Shown here piece after piece: positions 22,979-34,587 of a stretch of DNA of 64,000 nucleotides. Both the position numbers and the translations under genes were made by a program. Below the pieces are notes generated by a model that saw nothing but the letters and a program-made list of their open reading frames with translations, was not told the origin of the DNA and ran no database searches. The stretch lies in the NCBI GenBank assembly GCA_963920525.1, contig OY986435.1:270787574-270851573 (forward strand), read 5' to 3'. The first letter of the stretch is position 1; every line of letters begins with the position of its first letter. This DNA comes from Dichetophora obliterata. Taxonomy: Eukaryota; Arthropoda; Insecta; Diptera; Sciomyzidae.

Positions 22979-23058
22979 ATTAAAATTTCGCTCTGAAATA
23001 AATACACTATTAAATTTTTTTTCATCCGTTCTGAGGTAAAAACAATAACTAACATGCA

Positions 23059-24230
23059 AGGGCGTTCAAGATGCTGCTGGCGTAAGAAAGAAAACACACG
23101 TTTTTTGGCAAAATAATTGTTTATTCTTCCACATACTCCCCTTTCAGCTCGATACACTCATTCCAACGATTTTCTAACATTGCGGTGCTCTTTGAATATA
23201 TGGATTTCGCTGGAGGCCAAATCTGGAGAATATGTGGGATGTAAAAGCAGTTCGAAGCGTAATTCGTACAATTTTGCCATTGTTTCGATCGATTTGTTAG
23301 CTAGAGCATTGTCTTGAAAAATATGATTTTTTCTTCGATGAATGGACCTGTTTGTATACAATTTTGTTCTTCAAACGGTCCAAAAATTTGCTGTCATAGT
23401 CACTGTTGATTGTTTTTCCTTTTCTTAAATAGCCGATGAGCTAACTGCCGCTTGAATACCAAAAAGCAGACACACCTTTACGGCTGTTTGTTGAGTCTTC
23501 GCTCGATCTTGTGCACTTCCACTGGAACCTACCCACTCTTTTGCTGATTCTTTTGATTCTGGTGTATAGAAGTGGATAAATGTTCTATGCATAGTCACTA
23601 TTTTACGAAAAAAATCAGTCGGATTTTGTTCAAATATGTGTTAACATTGTAGAAAAGTGCGAACACGTTCATGCTTTTGATTGATTGTTTGCAAACGCGG
23701 CACCCATCTTGCAGTCAGTTTTTTCATACCCAAATGTTAATGTAAAATTGACACCACTGACCCACTTGATATGCCAATGGCTGTAGCTATATCACATACT
23801 TTCACTTTTGGATTGTTCAGTACGAAACCGTGGATTTTTCAAATAAATTCTTGAGTGGTCACTGGTTTTGGTGCTCCTCTGGCGTGCTTATCTTTACGCT
23901 GATTTGACCGTTTTTGAACTCTGCATACCAATATTTTACAGTTGAATACGACGTAGCAGATACACCATAATTTCTATCGACCTTTTCTTTTGCTTCTTTC
24001 GCACTTTTGTTACGCAAAACGTAATGCTTAATCAAGCCACTAAATTATTCTTCATCCATTTTTATGAAAAAACCAAAAGTTATTTAATTTAGAACACTAT
24101 AACGTCACTATTCACTGACAGATCAATTTAACATTTGTATTCATGTTAAGTTTGCCACCCGTCAAAAATGTCATGCATTTGAAGAGTGCTGGTGCCGTAT
24201 CTTGGTGGCTTGCAGCCTCTTCAACGCCCT
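23059..24230 (-). mobile_element. mariner element (SETMAR/irritans-like), inactive
   Basis: A ~1.17-kb element with inverted ends AGGGCGTTCAAGATGCTGC (left) and AGGGCGTTGAAGAGGCTGC (right, reversed). The TA target is kept only on the right. The transposase on the minus strand starts MDEE followed at once by a stop. Later blocks in shifting frames are STVKYWYAEFKNG (helix-turn-helix region), RTFIHFYTPESK, LRKGKTINSDYDSKFLDRLK, DNALANKSIETMAKLYELRF and HPTYSPDLASSEIHIF. These match mariner D,D34D transposases. Many stops and shifts make it dead. Confidence 0.88.
23121..24059 (-). pseudogene. mariner transposase pseudogene
   Basis: Runs from ATG 24059 to a terminal GEYVEE-stop at 23121, about 313 codons against ~340 for the family. 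The second catalytic-Asp block (FHQDNA in relatives) is seen as FSRQ/FQDNA in two overlapping frames. The third is YSPDLASSEIHIF, where relatives have SPDLAPSDYHLF, so the last catalytic Asp is replaced by Glu. Broken by several frameshifts. Confidence 0.85.
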
Positions 24231-24719
24231 AGAACTTGTGTTTAAACATTAGCATAAAACATTAAAACAATTCGATAATTAATTTTGATTTATTCTTTTA
24301 ATTTTTACTTGAATTTAATTGTGAGCTAAAACAATTAAATTACTTAAATATAATAATTATAACAACTCATTTTCGAACAAATATAATGACTTATTTTATT
24401 AGAACAATAATATCTTAATGCAATTTAAAAACTGTAATAAATTAAAAGTGAAGAATAGTAATGTACAGATTAAGAGAAAAGAAAAAAAAATCATTATATA
24501 AAATATTTAAAGCATAAAGGCATATTGTAAATGTAAAATATACAAGTTATACATAAAACATTTGTTCAAATATCCAAATTTTGATTTTGATTTTGTTTAT
24601 TCTGCAAATCAGAATTGAATGTTGATTTAAAACACTTCATAAAATATTCTGAATTAAACTCAATTTAAAATACAAATTTCTATTCTTTTTCTATTTCTTT
24701 TGATGAGGTTTTCTATTCT
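24231..24719. other. AT-rich sequence, nothing recognised
   Basis: AT-rich filler between the mariner and the repeat at 24720. No support for any feature. Confidence 0.4.
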
Positions 24720-25056
24720 TTTGATTTTCTATGATTTATATACAAATTCTAAATGTTTGATAGTTTAAATCATTCTTGATTCTTTTGTAATTAAATACAA
24801 ATTCTAGTTGCTTGATAGTTTAAAATTTTTAAATCTATTCTTTTAATAAAGTTTTTTCCTAAATGACCTCTATGTTTATTATGTTGACTTTATATGATTT
24901 AAATACAAATTCTAAATGTTTGATAGTTTAAATCATACTTGATTTTAAATACAAATTCTAGTTGTTTGACAGTTTAAAATCGTTTATCGAGCTTAAGGTC
25001 AAAGTTAGAAACAATTAATTGTTCTAACGAATTTTTCTAAAGAAACAACAACACTA
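24720..25056. mobile_element. Single arm and extra subrepeats of the 18.7-kb element family
   Basis: ATACAAATTCTA--TG-TTGATAGTTTAAA occurs four times in 24730-24980. From 24862 (AAATGACCT) the sequence follows the left arm at 18717, down to the AACAATTAATTGTTCTAACG palindrome and an AACAACAAC leader. The opposite arm is absent. The regularly spaced subrepeats look like transposase-binding sites. Confidence 0.65.
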
Positions 25057-25059
25057 TTT

Positions 25060-25135
25060 ATTATATTAATTAATATTATATTTATAATTAATAATATATA
25101 TATTATATAATATATAATATTAATAATTAATATTT
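25060..25135. repeat. Long AT-only palindromic tract
   Basis: Almost pure A/T with mirrored TTAATTAATATTA / TAATATTAATAATTAA elements. It could extrude a hairpin and may have arisen by slippage. Confidence 0.6.
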
Positions 25136-25574
25136 ATACATTTGTTTGAATTCTAACACTAGCAAACAGAGAGATTACTGTGCTTCTATAAGATTTACAT
25201 AGTGACCAAAAAAAAAAAACTCTTTGTCCACGAGCGGCAGAATGCCTCTCACTATACTAAAAGGCAGAATGCCTATACATGCTCAAGAGAATTTTTTCGA
25301 GAGCAAACAAAAGTAACGGGACCATCAGTATCAGCAGGCACTTACAGCTAGGAACTGTGTTTTTTTGCGTATATATGTATATGTTGTCATATAAGCGCTT
25401 CGACAAATATTATGAACCACTATTGTAATTGCTTTTGTTGTTGAGTTTGCATTTGTTAACGACATCAAGTGCAATTTGTTTTTTTTTGTGTTTTTTGTGT
25501 TTTTTGTGTTTTTTGCTATTTATGTTTTTCTTCTAGACAAGTTCAAAGGCAAAATTTAGAACAATTTTTCAAAT
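25136..25574. other. No gene recognised
   Basis: Contains a short GTGTTTTTT tandem run near 25485-25515. There is nothing else to support. Confidence 0.4.
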
Positions 25575-26248
25575 AGGACGCTGTCCGACCCTTGTTCGGT
25601 CACGCTACCCTTGTTTGACCTCTGCTCTGCTAATTATTGAAGAAAAACGAGTTTAAACTTTTTTCAGGATCACAATTGGTTAGCTTGCCATTGAAGAAAA
25701 CAAAATTTGTGTATATTTTTTTTTAGAACAACACCACCCAATATTTCGACAAAAAACCAATATTTCGGCTTTTTAGCATCCGAAAAACTTAAGTGACGTC
25801 ATGAAAATGTTTACAAACGTTATAGATAAACAAGTATTTTAATGTATTGTTCGATTGACTGTGAAACCTGGTTACCAAGATATCAATTTTTTTAAGAAAA
25901 AAATCAGAGAAATACAAAACTTTAAAATTTTTTTAATTTTTCGCATTTTTAGAGGAAAACCCGTTTGAAACACGTTATTAAAGTGTTCTACACAAATTTT
26001 GGTCCATGAATTATACGTCTTTTGAAAACTAATACTTACCTTTCTGACTTAAAATGACCCAGCTATAAATAATAAATGACAAAATAAAAACACGATTTTG
26101 ATGAATAAATTTCATGTCTTTTATTTGGTCTAAAATTTTAAGTTTCGGTAAAAAACTGCTGTCATACTTGCCGGTATAAAATTGTTTCTTGGTACCCAGT
26201 TGGCAAAAGAGGTCAGCTGTATGTCTTCTGGTTACATGGCTCGGAAGG

Positions 26249-26420
26249 TCAGAAGGCATGCTCGCCTTCATACCCGCTTATATCTTTTTTCTATAGAAAT
26301 CTATGCTGCATGCATCTCACCGCATTAATGCTGCATTCATTGCACGTCATTAATTCTGCATTTATAGCATAAAAAGCCTATAGAGAACAGATATAAGCGG
26401 GTATGGAGGCGATCATGTCC
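26249..26420. repeat. Foldback within the transposon
   Basis: GCTCGCCTTCATACCCGCTT (from 26260) faces AAGCGGGTATGGAGGCGATC (from 26395). The loop is rich in ATGCTGCAT / TTAATGC motifs. The same foldback is present in the partial copy at 62.7-62.9 kb, so it belongs to the element. Confidence 0.7.
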
Positions 26421-26745
26421 ACTGAGCCTCCAACGCATGTTACCGGCAGACATACAGCAGGGCTATTTTTGGAACTAGGTAGTATGATGGTATGATACAT
26501 GATGCAAAATTACTAACTAAAAAAAAGCACATAAAAACAACAACAAATATTCTGGCGATCGCGAAGTGGATTCGGAAAATTAAAACAATCATGAAAATAT
26601 ATAAGTTGTTGTCATGTAAAATAAAACAGAAGTTTACATTAGCAAACGTGATACATACCTTACTTAAAAGTAAAGAGGAAGTTTTTGAATATATAAAAGT
26701 AAATTTCTAAACTTAGCATTAAAATTATAACCGTCCACATACCTT

Positions 26746-28680
26746 CTATCGGCGACCTGCTTTGTTTTTCATCTGGGTAATAAAAGATGGCATCATGTTG
26801 CAATGTCGAAGTTTTGCGGTAATGTATCCCTCATGCTGTGATTCACCAGAAACATGCTTTGAGGCTTCGGTCACTACTTAAGAACATTTTTCTACGGCTT
26901 GTGAATTGCACGGTAAGTTATCTAGCTCGATGTCGAATTAAATTTCTTCCTCTGATATATTTTTGATTTTGCCTTTGAACTTAGGATAAGTGTTTTTATA
27001 TTTTGCCAGTCGCTTATATTTTCTTCCCTAATCAAGAGATCGCGTAATAGTGGGGGTGTTTTTTGCTCGGGTGGAGGCCGTATCCTAGTGGGTAGAGTGC
27101 GACGCCCCTAAGCTAAAGAACGGAGGTAGTCCAGGTTCAATTCCAGCTCAAACAGAATTTTTTTTTAAATGAACTAATTTTTCTGTTCCGTCGTCAACTC
27201 TCTGTTAGACAATGGCAAACCTCAGAGAGCAAAAACAAATTTTGTGTTCAAACATTTAATAATACTTATAACACAATTGATCAATAGAAGCTCGGTCAAA
27301 GTCCTTTCTAGGGCTGAAATGGCCAATTTATTTTTATTTTATATTTTTGCTCGGGTGGAATTTTATTGAAGCTAATCATATCCTCATAGTCCGTGCACGA
27401 ATAGCTTAATAGTGGTATCTTATACTCGCAAGCTTCACCAACTGGAGATTCCACCAATGCACTCCATGCATCCAGAATTCGGCGATACGCCAATGCGTGA
27501 ATCGGTTCTTGATCGTCGTTACACATAGCCAATAGTATATTTTCAGGATGGGCAAAATATACATTCCGATTAATTCATTTATCATTTGCATTAAGTCCGA
27601 TGGCACAAGTGGTACGAGCAATCCTAACAACTGTATCTGTCAACCACTGTCACAAGATGGATGACGCTTGATTTGCAGAAGCGGCAAATACAGTCGTATA
27701 GCTGGAATGAGACATATTTCCTATAAATATTAACTATAATAAAAATTGATTTTAATCTCTCAGATGGCATATAGTTTTTTTTAATATTCACCTGGATCAC
27801 GACGCTCAAAGGTTTCTGGTACGGTACCAGTAGAAATAGTTCTGCAAATATCTATCAGATATTTATTGTCGGTACTGAACATAGTAGTATTAAAATCATT
27901 CAATTCTTCTTCAAACGCTATTCTTTCGAACTGTACAACTTGAATTTCTGTAAATTATTTGAGTTTTCCAGTGAAATTGTTTGCGTCCTACCTATAAGTT
28001 TGCGCATCAACGTCCGTAATGGCAATTCATTTGCGTGTAGTAACTACACAAGCCATTGGACTTTAAGCTTCATTGTCAATTCGAATAAGCGAAGAACGCC
28101 AGCTTTTAAACTGACATTTCCAGCTGTGCCAGTGCAACCGATTTTGATTATTGACATGTCAACATTCTTTTCCATCAAACGATCCCAAATTGCTTTTGTA
28201 ATTGTAGGCGCATCGCCAATATTGATTGCAACATGTGAAAAAACAGCAAAACGGGATCCTGTATCATAGAGATATGATTTTCTTTGAAGTGATCAAGAGA
28301 AAAGCGTATTGGTATTTTAGTGTTAAGTCTTTTTTTTCCATCTAAGAAGAAGACCTGAACAGTTTTTATGTGGCCGATGCTTTCCACACTTGTTGAACGA
28401 ATTACTCGATGACCCCAATGTACTTTCATTCGATCGACAACGTATGGCTTATCTTCGATTGTTACCAAGCCAGCATCAAATTAAGCTGCTGATGCGATTG
28501 CTGCTGTGGCGGTGTCAGATACATCGTATCTGTCAGCTGTTTCCGCCAAAAATTCCAGATATACATCCTAAGGTCATCTTCATAGCACCATGTGACTTCT
28601 TTCTTGAATCGATTTCGACGATCTATCCGTTTTTGCAAAACCTTTGTCAAGGGAAAGTCGACAGGAATGATTGAAATTAT
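26746..28680 (-). pseudogene. Decayed gene of an uncharacterised arthropod transposon-like protein
   Basis: In order along the minus strand, in shifting frames, it shows ETADRYDVSDTATAAIASAA; TIEDKPYVVDRMKVHWGHRV; NIGDAPTITKAIWDRLMEKN; VDMSIIKIGCTGTAGNVSLK; a LHANELPLRTLMRKL block; LAMCNDDQEPIHALAYRRI; YKIPLLSYSCTDYEDMISF; and LPCNSQAVEKC followed by VTEAS. I know this arrangement from a multi-copy insect/arthropod protein family of unknown function (family motifs GCDGT.VNTG, QLHANELPLRH, NHTQAVERH). The gene ends at a stop at 26746. Stops, shifts and the SINE make it inactive. The family identification is from memory, not a search. Confidence 0.65.
27076..27343 (+). mobile_element. tRNA-derived SINE, copy B, with 16-bp target duplication
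   Basis: Starts GGCCGTATCCTAGTGGGTAG, has a GGTTCAATTCC B-box, and ends GGGCTGAAATGGCC plus an AT tail. The duplication TTTTTGCTCGGGTGGA is perfect at 27060-27075 and 27344-27359. It interrupts the transposon gene, so it is younger than that element. Compared with copy A it lacks about 70 bp of the middle of the body. Confidence 0.92.
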
Positions 28681-29312
28681 TTTTTTTATAACTACTAGTA
28701 ATCAACCAGAAATAACAAGTGGAAATTACGAAAGTTATTTTTTAAGTCCCTATGTTAGAAATTATTTACTTTTGGTTCAAGTCTGTTACGTACTTCACAA
28801 CGTTGTTTTCTTTCATAGCAATAAAACCTTTTCCAAAGAAAAACTTTAAAAAATAATGATATAAAAATAAATATTACAAAAAATTAAAATACTTGAAATC
28901 ATAAAGTATTTAAGTAGGAACTTAGAATGAAGCAGGCACAATTATTCTCTATGTTTATTCGTAAACATATGAAAACATATGAAATTTTGAGTCAAATAAG
29001 TTAGTGTTACCTATCTAAAAAAAAACATAATACATAAAAAAATAGCGTAGAACACTCCAATGACGTGTCTTAAACAGTTTTTCCGCTAAAAATATAAGGC
29101 TCAAAAGAATTTGAACATTCAGTATTTCTCTGATTTTTTCTTTAAAAATTTATATCTTGGTAAGCAGGTGTTACAATCGAACAATGTATCAAAATATTTG
29201 TATTGGAATAATCTATATTTTTTATAAATATTGTAACGACGTTACTTAGATTTTGCGTATATTATGGAGTGCTGTTCGGCCCTTGTTTGACCTCTGTTCG
29301 GCCGATTATATT

Positions 29313-31114
29313 TCAACTTAAGTAAAAAATTTAAGAAAACATGCCAGCATAAAGTCAAGTCACAAATATTTCACCATTAGAATACTCACAAAACCGGTAT
29401 ATACATATATAAGAGCTTTTTAATACTAATATGGTAAAGTTCCTTCTTATTTCAGTATAAAAGAAAACAGTTCTTTAGGCTCAAAACAGTTCATCCACTT
29501 AAATCTAATTTGAAAGACGCTTAAATTTAATTCTACTGCGATGTGACTTTGGATCACGTTTGATTTTGAAAAGATTGTAATTATTGATTGTAAAAGATTG
29601 TAAAATAAATCAAAAATTTTTGCAAATTATCTATGCCACTAAACTGCATCTCACAGTAAAATTTTACTTAAAGCTAGAATGATCAGTGCTGAGCTGAAAA
29701 AAGAGCGAAAATATATCATGTTGCGATGTGAAATTATTAAAAATGGTAAAGCAATAAAATTTCATAGATAAAAAAAATTTCAATTACATAGTAAACAAAT
29801 ATAAAAAAATAATAAAAAAATTAATGAATAAAGCAAAAATATTCTTGTTTATCAGTTTGTTTTCAGAAAACTAACCACTTAGATCAAGAAACTTGTTCTC
29901 TTTTTGAGAGGAAACTTTTTCATATTATTAAGCAATATTATTTGTATTAAATCATAGAAAATCAACGGAATCAAGCAAAATACTCTTATTATGAGAAAAT
30001 TATTTATTAGGATCAAAACATTGTTTTTATTTTTGTTTTTTTTAAATATTTTTTATTTTGAAGAAAAATATAATAGTTTTTAAAATGTTATTTGCTTTTA
30101 TAAAGCAAACTATAATAATTTCAATAAAAGAGTAGACTTGAGAAAAAATATACCGAAGTTTGAGGAAAATGTGTCTTAAACTAAGCAAGGTTTTCTTAAT
30201 AACATGCATTTGTACAAGGTTTTATCGGTTCAAGAAAAAAAAAATGCTTGAATTTAATTTATAAGTGAGAACTGATAGATAGCTTTCTTGCTTGGTTCAA
30301 TAATAAATAAAGGAAAAGTTATAACTAGACCAGAATGACTTGTTTACTTAGTAAACATTTAAAAATAATTCGTTAAAAAACAAACGTCTTTTGCAAAAAA
30401 AAAAAAAAAAAATTATAAAAAATTCCTTTGATTTGTTCTCAGTTCAGCAAAATATTAAACCAAACAAATTAAAATTTGTAACAACAAAAAAGCTGCAAAT
30501 GTTGAAACTGTCAATATTTAAAAATAAGCAACATATGTCATTCAGCGCAAGCAAAATACACACATACAAACTTACACACGTTACAATAAAAAAAATAAAA
30601 CTAAAAATAAAAAGAAAAACATTTTACAAAACTGTTCGTGAATGATAATCAAATATTTAAGAGATCAAATCATGAACAGCAAAACTGTCAAAAAATCAAT
30701 GAAAATAATAATAAGCATGCAATATTTTTGAAGAAACACTTTAATTTGTCAAAAGTTATTAAAATCTGATGACTTCAAAATTTCTTTCAGTTCAGAAAAT
30801 AAAAGAAAAATGCAAACGAGAAATTCGTCCTTGAATATTTTTATCGAGCTTTAAATCCAAAATAAATAAATGCTAACAAAAATAAAGGAAATATATACAG
30901 TAGCGGATTCATTAAGTTAATTTTATACAATATATTACTATAACTTTTTTTTCTATAAAAATTTTTAAATACATCTTACTATTGCAGCACAATATTGATA
31001 GTTTTGTGTTCTAAATGCCAAGTGCTCTTTTGAAGAAAATGTGTTGACTGCATTTTTTGACACATTAGTTGACATGTATGTAAGATACAAGCTGCTACGA
31101 TCAGCTATAAGCTA
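29313..31114. other. Very AT-rich sequence, nothing recognised
   Basis: Long A- and T-rich stretches including a poly(A) run at 30396-30413. A lysine-rich open frame at 30391-30645 is a composition artefact. Confidence 0.45.
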
Positions 31115-31863
31115 TATGGGCATTTCCAAATTGGCCTTACGGACGTTTTCTACGAAGAAATACTAAAAAAAAAAAAATAAAATAGTCTAATATTAAAAAA
31201 GTTTTTTTCCATTTTCGTAGTAATTAAGTAGCACTATATAAAGTTAAAACCATGACAACAATTTATCCTAAGGATTTAAAGATACAAGCAAAAATATGTG
31301 CTGGTGTTACGGGACAAAAAACGGAAGTGTTTTTTGACTTGAATTACAAAACTCTCTGAATAGGTCAAGATATTTTGTATACATTTTTTTTAAGGTTTGA
31401 AATAATATAAGTTAATTTTCTAAGTGATCAAATTTAAAAATCTTCTCTGTTTTTTTTATTAGGATTTTTGATCTGGCGTTACGTTACTAAAATTGCCATT
31501 GTAGTTTTTTTGGGTAATTAAGTAATTAGGAAGTTAAGTAATAATGTAATTTAGTAATTAAAAAACAAATTTTATATATTGTCCTTTCCTTTTTTCAACT
31601 ATTTTTTCATTATCTCTAGCCAATGACTTAAATTTTTAATAAAACAAATAAGCTTACGAAACATTTACTAAACATTTACGAAAATGAAAAACTACATTTG
31701 TGAAACAGAGTAGACAATTTGATCTTCAAGCTAAATGAATTTATGTATAAATTGCTTAAAATAATAATATTAAAATGTTTCTATTAGAAATATCATCAAC
31801 TTATAAGTTTTTAATAAGTTTTAATTTTTTGGTCACTGTAGCTTTTTCCTGGACATGCCCATT
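31115..31863. mobile_element. ~750-bp MITE with ATGGGCATTTCC ends, copy 2
   Basis: Ends ATATGGGCATTTCCA and GGACATGCCCAT are inverted. The part 31500-31863 is the reverse complement of the left half of copy 1 (3692-4025), and the overall lengths agree (about 748 bp). The other half differs between the copies. Confidence 0.75.
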
Positions 31864-32060
31864 CTGTTAACTTCACAGCATGCCGAAAGATTTCTTTAAA
31901 TAAAAAAGAAAAAATTCTTTAAATATGTTGTTGTTTTCATCTTGAGAATATTTTTATAGCACTAAGTTGAACAAGAGAAAGATCAATAACATACAGTTTA
32001 TTTATTCTAATTTAAAAATATTTTATTGAGCATTTGTGTTGTTTTGTGCTAGTTTTATGT
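31864..32060. other. AT-rich, nothing recognised
   Basis: Short gap before the 3' end of the Kunitz gene. Confidence 0.4.
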
Positions 32061-32066
32061 TAATAA

Positions 32067-32073
32067 TTTTTAT
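32067..32073 (-). terminator. Poly(A) signal of the Kunitz gene
   Basis: An AATAAA on the minus strand lies about 15-20 bases past the Kunitz stop codon, placing transcript cleavage near 32040-32055. Confidence 0.6.
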
Positions 32074-32087
32074 TAAATAAAATACTG

Positions 32088-32281
32088 CTAATTTTTTTCA
32101 CGAATGCATCGATGTTCACAGGCTTCCTGCGTACAAAAACGATTTCGATTTCCATTGCATCCTTTATAGCTAAATTTGCGACATACACCTTTATCGTACC
32201 ACCATCGTGTTTCTGTTTTTGCTTCAACCTTACTGTTGCAGGAAATTCCATAATTTTTTGCCAAATAGCAGTTAACTTGAT
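32088..32281 (-). CDS. Kunitz/BPTI-domain secreted protein, terminal exon
   Basis: A minus-strand exon starting after an excellent acceptor (TTCTTTTCTACAG at 32282-32294) in phase 1 and ending at TAG 32088-32090. It encodes 63 residues holding a full Kunitz domain. The cysteines fall at exon residues 4, 14, 33, 41, 54 and 58, giving the diagnostic C-x7-C-x12-C-x3-C spacing at the end. The core motif RWWYDKGVCRKFSYKGCNGN is intact. Kunitz domains usually inhibit serine proteases outside the cell. Here the residue after the second Cys (the P1 position) is Asn rather than Lys/Arg, so trypsin inhibition is doubtful, and there is one extra Cys at residue 49. The signal-peptide exon was not settled; an ATG at 32445 (MKFTLISFII) is a candidate but no clean donor follows it. 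Confidence 0.85.
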
Positions 32282-32294
32282 CTGTAGAAAAGAA

Positions 32295-33529
32295 TGAGGG
32301 TTATTTTAGGTTAAAGTTGGAAAGCAAATCATATGGTCACAAAAAAACACGCAACGCACATAGACTAAAAGGCAGAATTTAACAACTTTTTTAATTTCGA
32401 ATATAATTTTTGTTCTATAATAAAACTTATAAGGGTGAATTTCATATGTTTTCATAATTTTTCACTGTAACCACAGATTTCTGCAGTATATACTGAATGA
32501 GCTGAGAAGTCTTAGACCTGGCACAGATATAGCTGAAAAAAATACTTTCCATAGAGTATCAAACTAAACTAGATTACTCTTAAAATTGTAAGATATTTTA
32601 TCCACGCCTTCTCAAGCTATGGTCCTCGAAGTGACGTTACCTCTGAGTTTTTGCTTACCATGGATAAAAGTTTATTTCGGGTTTTAATAAAAGATTGTTT
32701 CCTGGTTTCTAAAAAAAAGACACAGTTTTGATAGTATCGATGGTATAGACGTAGAATACCTTCTTATACAGTAATACGGAAAAATTCAGTTTGTTTTTTA
32801 TTTATATTTTTCAAAACTATTTTAAAGCATTTTATCTTTAAAAAAAATTATTTAAAAAAATTTTTTTGTATGCTTATTTCTTGTTTGATATTCTGTGGTA
32901 AAGAGCATGTATATATATATATATTTAAAAGTAATTTAAAACTTAAATTTTAGTTAATATTTTTTTAATATGGAAGAAATATAATGCATAAAATTAATAA
33001 TTCAAATTTGTTATGAAATTTAAAAAAAAAGGTTTTCAAAGCACAACGCGTGCTTAGTGCACAATAACAAAAGACACAATTGCGAACCAAACCAACAACC
33101 ATAACAACAGCATAAACAGCTACTGAAGTAACTTGTGTGTAATTTTTCTCATACGAATATATGAATTTCTTCTTTTTAGATTTTGCTATTTTGTGATTTT
33201 ATTAAAGAAGTGAGAAAACGCTTAGTTAGATAATCGTTTTATTCGTACTCTAATTTATATTTTGGCATATTTTTCCCAAAAAAAACTTTTTCCTTGCGGG
33301 AGAGGAAGAGATCCTTATTTTTTTCTTAAATTTTTTGACCAGCCTATGCAACTTTTGAGACATCTTATAATGTGAAATTCGAAAAAGAATTGTAATTCGA
33401 TACACCCTATAATGACCATAAACTGAGATTGAATGAGATAGCTACTAGGGAAGTCTTTTCTGTATTCCGGGATTTTTAAATAAAAAATTTTTATTACAAA
33501 TATTCACGTAAATGCAAACATTTCATTTT
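32295..33529. other. Possible upstream part of the Kunitz gene, then AT-rich sequence
   Basis: The first ~200 bases should hold the Kunitz intron and first exon. A TATATA motif and TTACAGTG initiator-like sequence on the minus strand (about 32460-32500) are compatible with a promoter. Beyond that only a (TA)n tract at about 32909-32925 stands out. Confidence 0.35.
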
Positions 33530-33910
33530 AAGTTGATATGAGTATAGAATTAGAAAAAAATTTTATTGAGGCTGAAAAAAATTGTAAGTGTGAATCACTG
33601 GAGCAAAGACTTTGCAAAGTTTTAGAAGAATTTGGAACTTCGGGAAGTTAGCTATGTATTTAAAAATTGTCAGATATTCTGACTTAGGAAATAATTTTGT
33701 TTATGGTAAAGGCAATCGTGATCGAAACTTACAAATTGCTTACGACTATTGTACAACTATTTCTCCAACTAGCATAGAATGAGAACGGTGCTCTCATCAG
33801 CGGGTTATATATGTAATAATAATCGAACAAAACTCTCCAATAAAAAATAAAACTCGTTGATCTGCTTAATGTATTACTTCAAAAATAATGAAAACAAAAA
33901 ATGTAATTTG
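33530..33910 (+). pseudogene. hAT transposase C-terminal fragment
   Basis: In two overlapping frames the plus strand reads TISPTSIE-ER then SSAGYICNNNRTKLSNKK and SLICLMYYFKNN. This is the conserved C-terminal dimerisation region of hAT transposases (relatives: ERVFSSAG......R..L........L..L..N). A stop replaces a conserved residue before ER and the frame shifts there. Only the last ~100 residues remain. Element ends were not found. Confidence 0.75.
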
Positions 33911-34037
33911 AAAAGTCTTTTCCAACCTTTATTTGCCTTAAAAACAAAAAACTTGAAGACGGTGTACAAAAAAAAAGTATAACATTTGTATAGTAAAACC
34001 TTAAACTGTTCTTTTTTTTATATTTTTTGTTCTTTAA

Positions 34038-34587
34038 CCCTTTCAATGGCTAGGCTAAACTAAGAACATAATAATTTCATTTGAGTTAATATTCTTAAAA
34101 TTTAGGTTCTTAAAAGATGAAAACAACATACCTTTGATTATAACCTGCGCTACTTACGTTTTGCAAGCTTGTACAATGAATCAATTATTTTGCTCCTGGT
34201 CGGCACAACGTCTTTTTTTTAATTCCTTAAAGGTTTTTCAAGTCTTTAGATCTTTGTTTCTTAAACCCTATTAATATTCTTATCATCAAACTTAAGCCAA
34301 AAAAAAGATAAAAAATATAAATTTGATTTTTTTCTGCTTGATTTTTTCTTATAAAATGGGCCAAATCATTTTGTTTTTTGCTTTTCTTCACTACAAAAAC
34401 GAAAATACAACTGACTTTAAAGCCAAATATATCTCAAAATTTATTTTAATAACATGATAACTAACATGAGTTCATCTTTTTTTCATATAACTAAACGATT
34501 TGATTTAAAAAAAAGGTTTGCAAAATAAATACATATAAAAATTACTTTCTGACGTGTTCAATATATTGGGCGAATCCACTGAGAGGG
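34038..34587. mobile_element. TTAA-flanked MITE (piggyBac-like), copy 2
   Basis: A 550-bp element between TTAA at 34034-34037 and 34588-34591. Ends CCCTTTCAATGGCTAGGCTA and, inverted, CCCTCTCAGTGGATTC. Its outer parts match the 306-bp copy at 8472-8777. About 240 bp near 34265-34495 are present only here, so one copy is a deletion derivative or this one carries an insertion. Confidence 0.8.

Larger units (their letters stand above)
25575..29312 (-). mobile_element. 3.7-kb inverted-repeat transposon with uncharacterised protein
   Basis: About 220-260 bp of inverted repeat (left arm ~25745-26000, right arm ~29045-29262) enclose a decayed minus-strand gene (26746-28680). Matching arm blocks include GTAGAACACT, TATTTCTCTGATTTTTTCTT, ATCTTGGTAA-CAGGT and AATCGAACAAT. 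Outside the arms both ends carry CCCTTGTTTGACCTCTG in the same orientation (25610 and 29286). A SINE (27076-27343) is inserted in the gene. A partial second copy is at 62650-63545. No target duplication was recognised, so the superfamily is open. Confidence 0.7.

Noticed and set aside
30391..30645. Lysine-rich open frame
   Set aside because: Produced by poly(A)/AAA-rich DNA; no non-repetitive residues of note.
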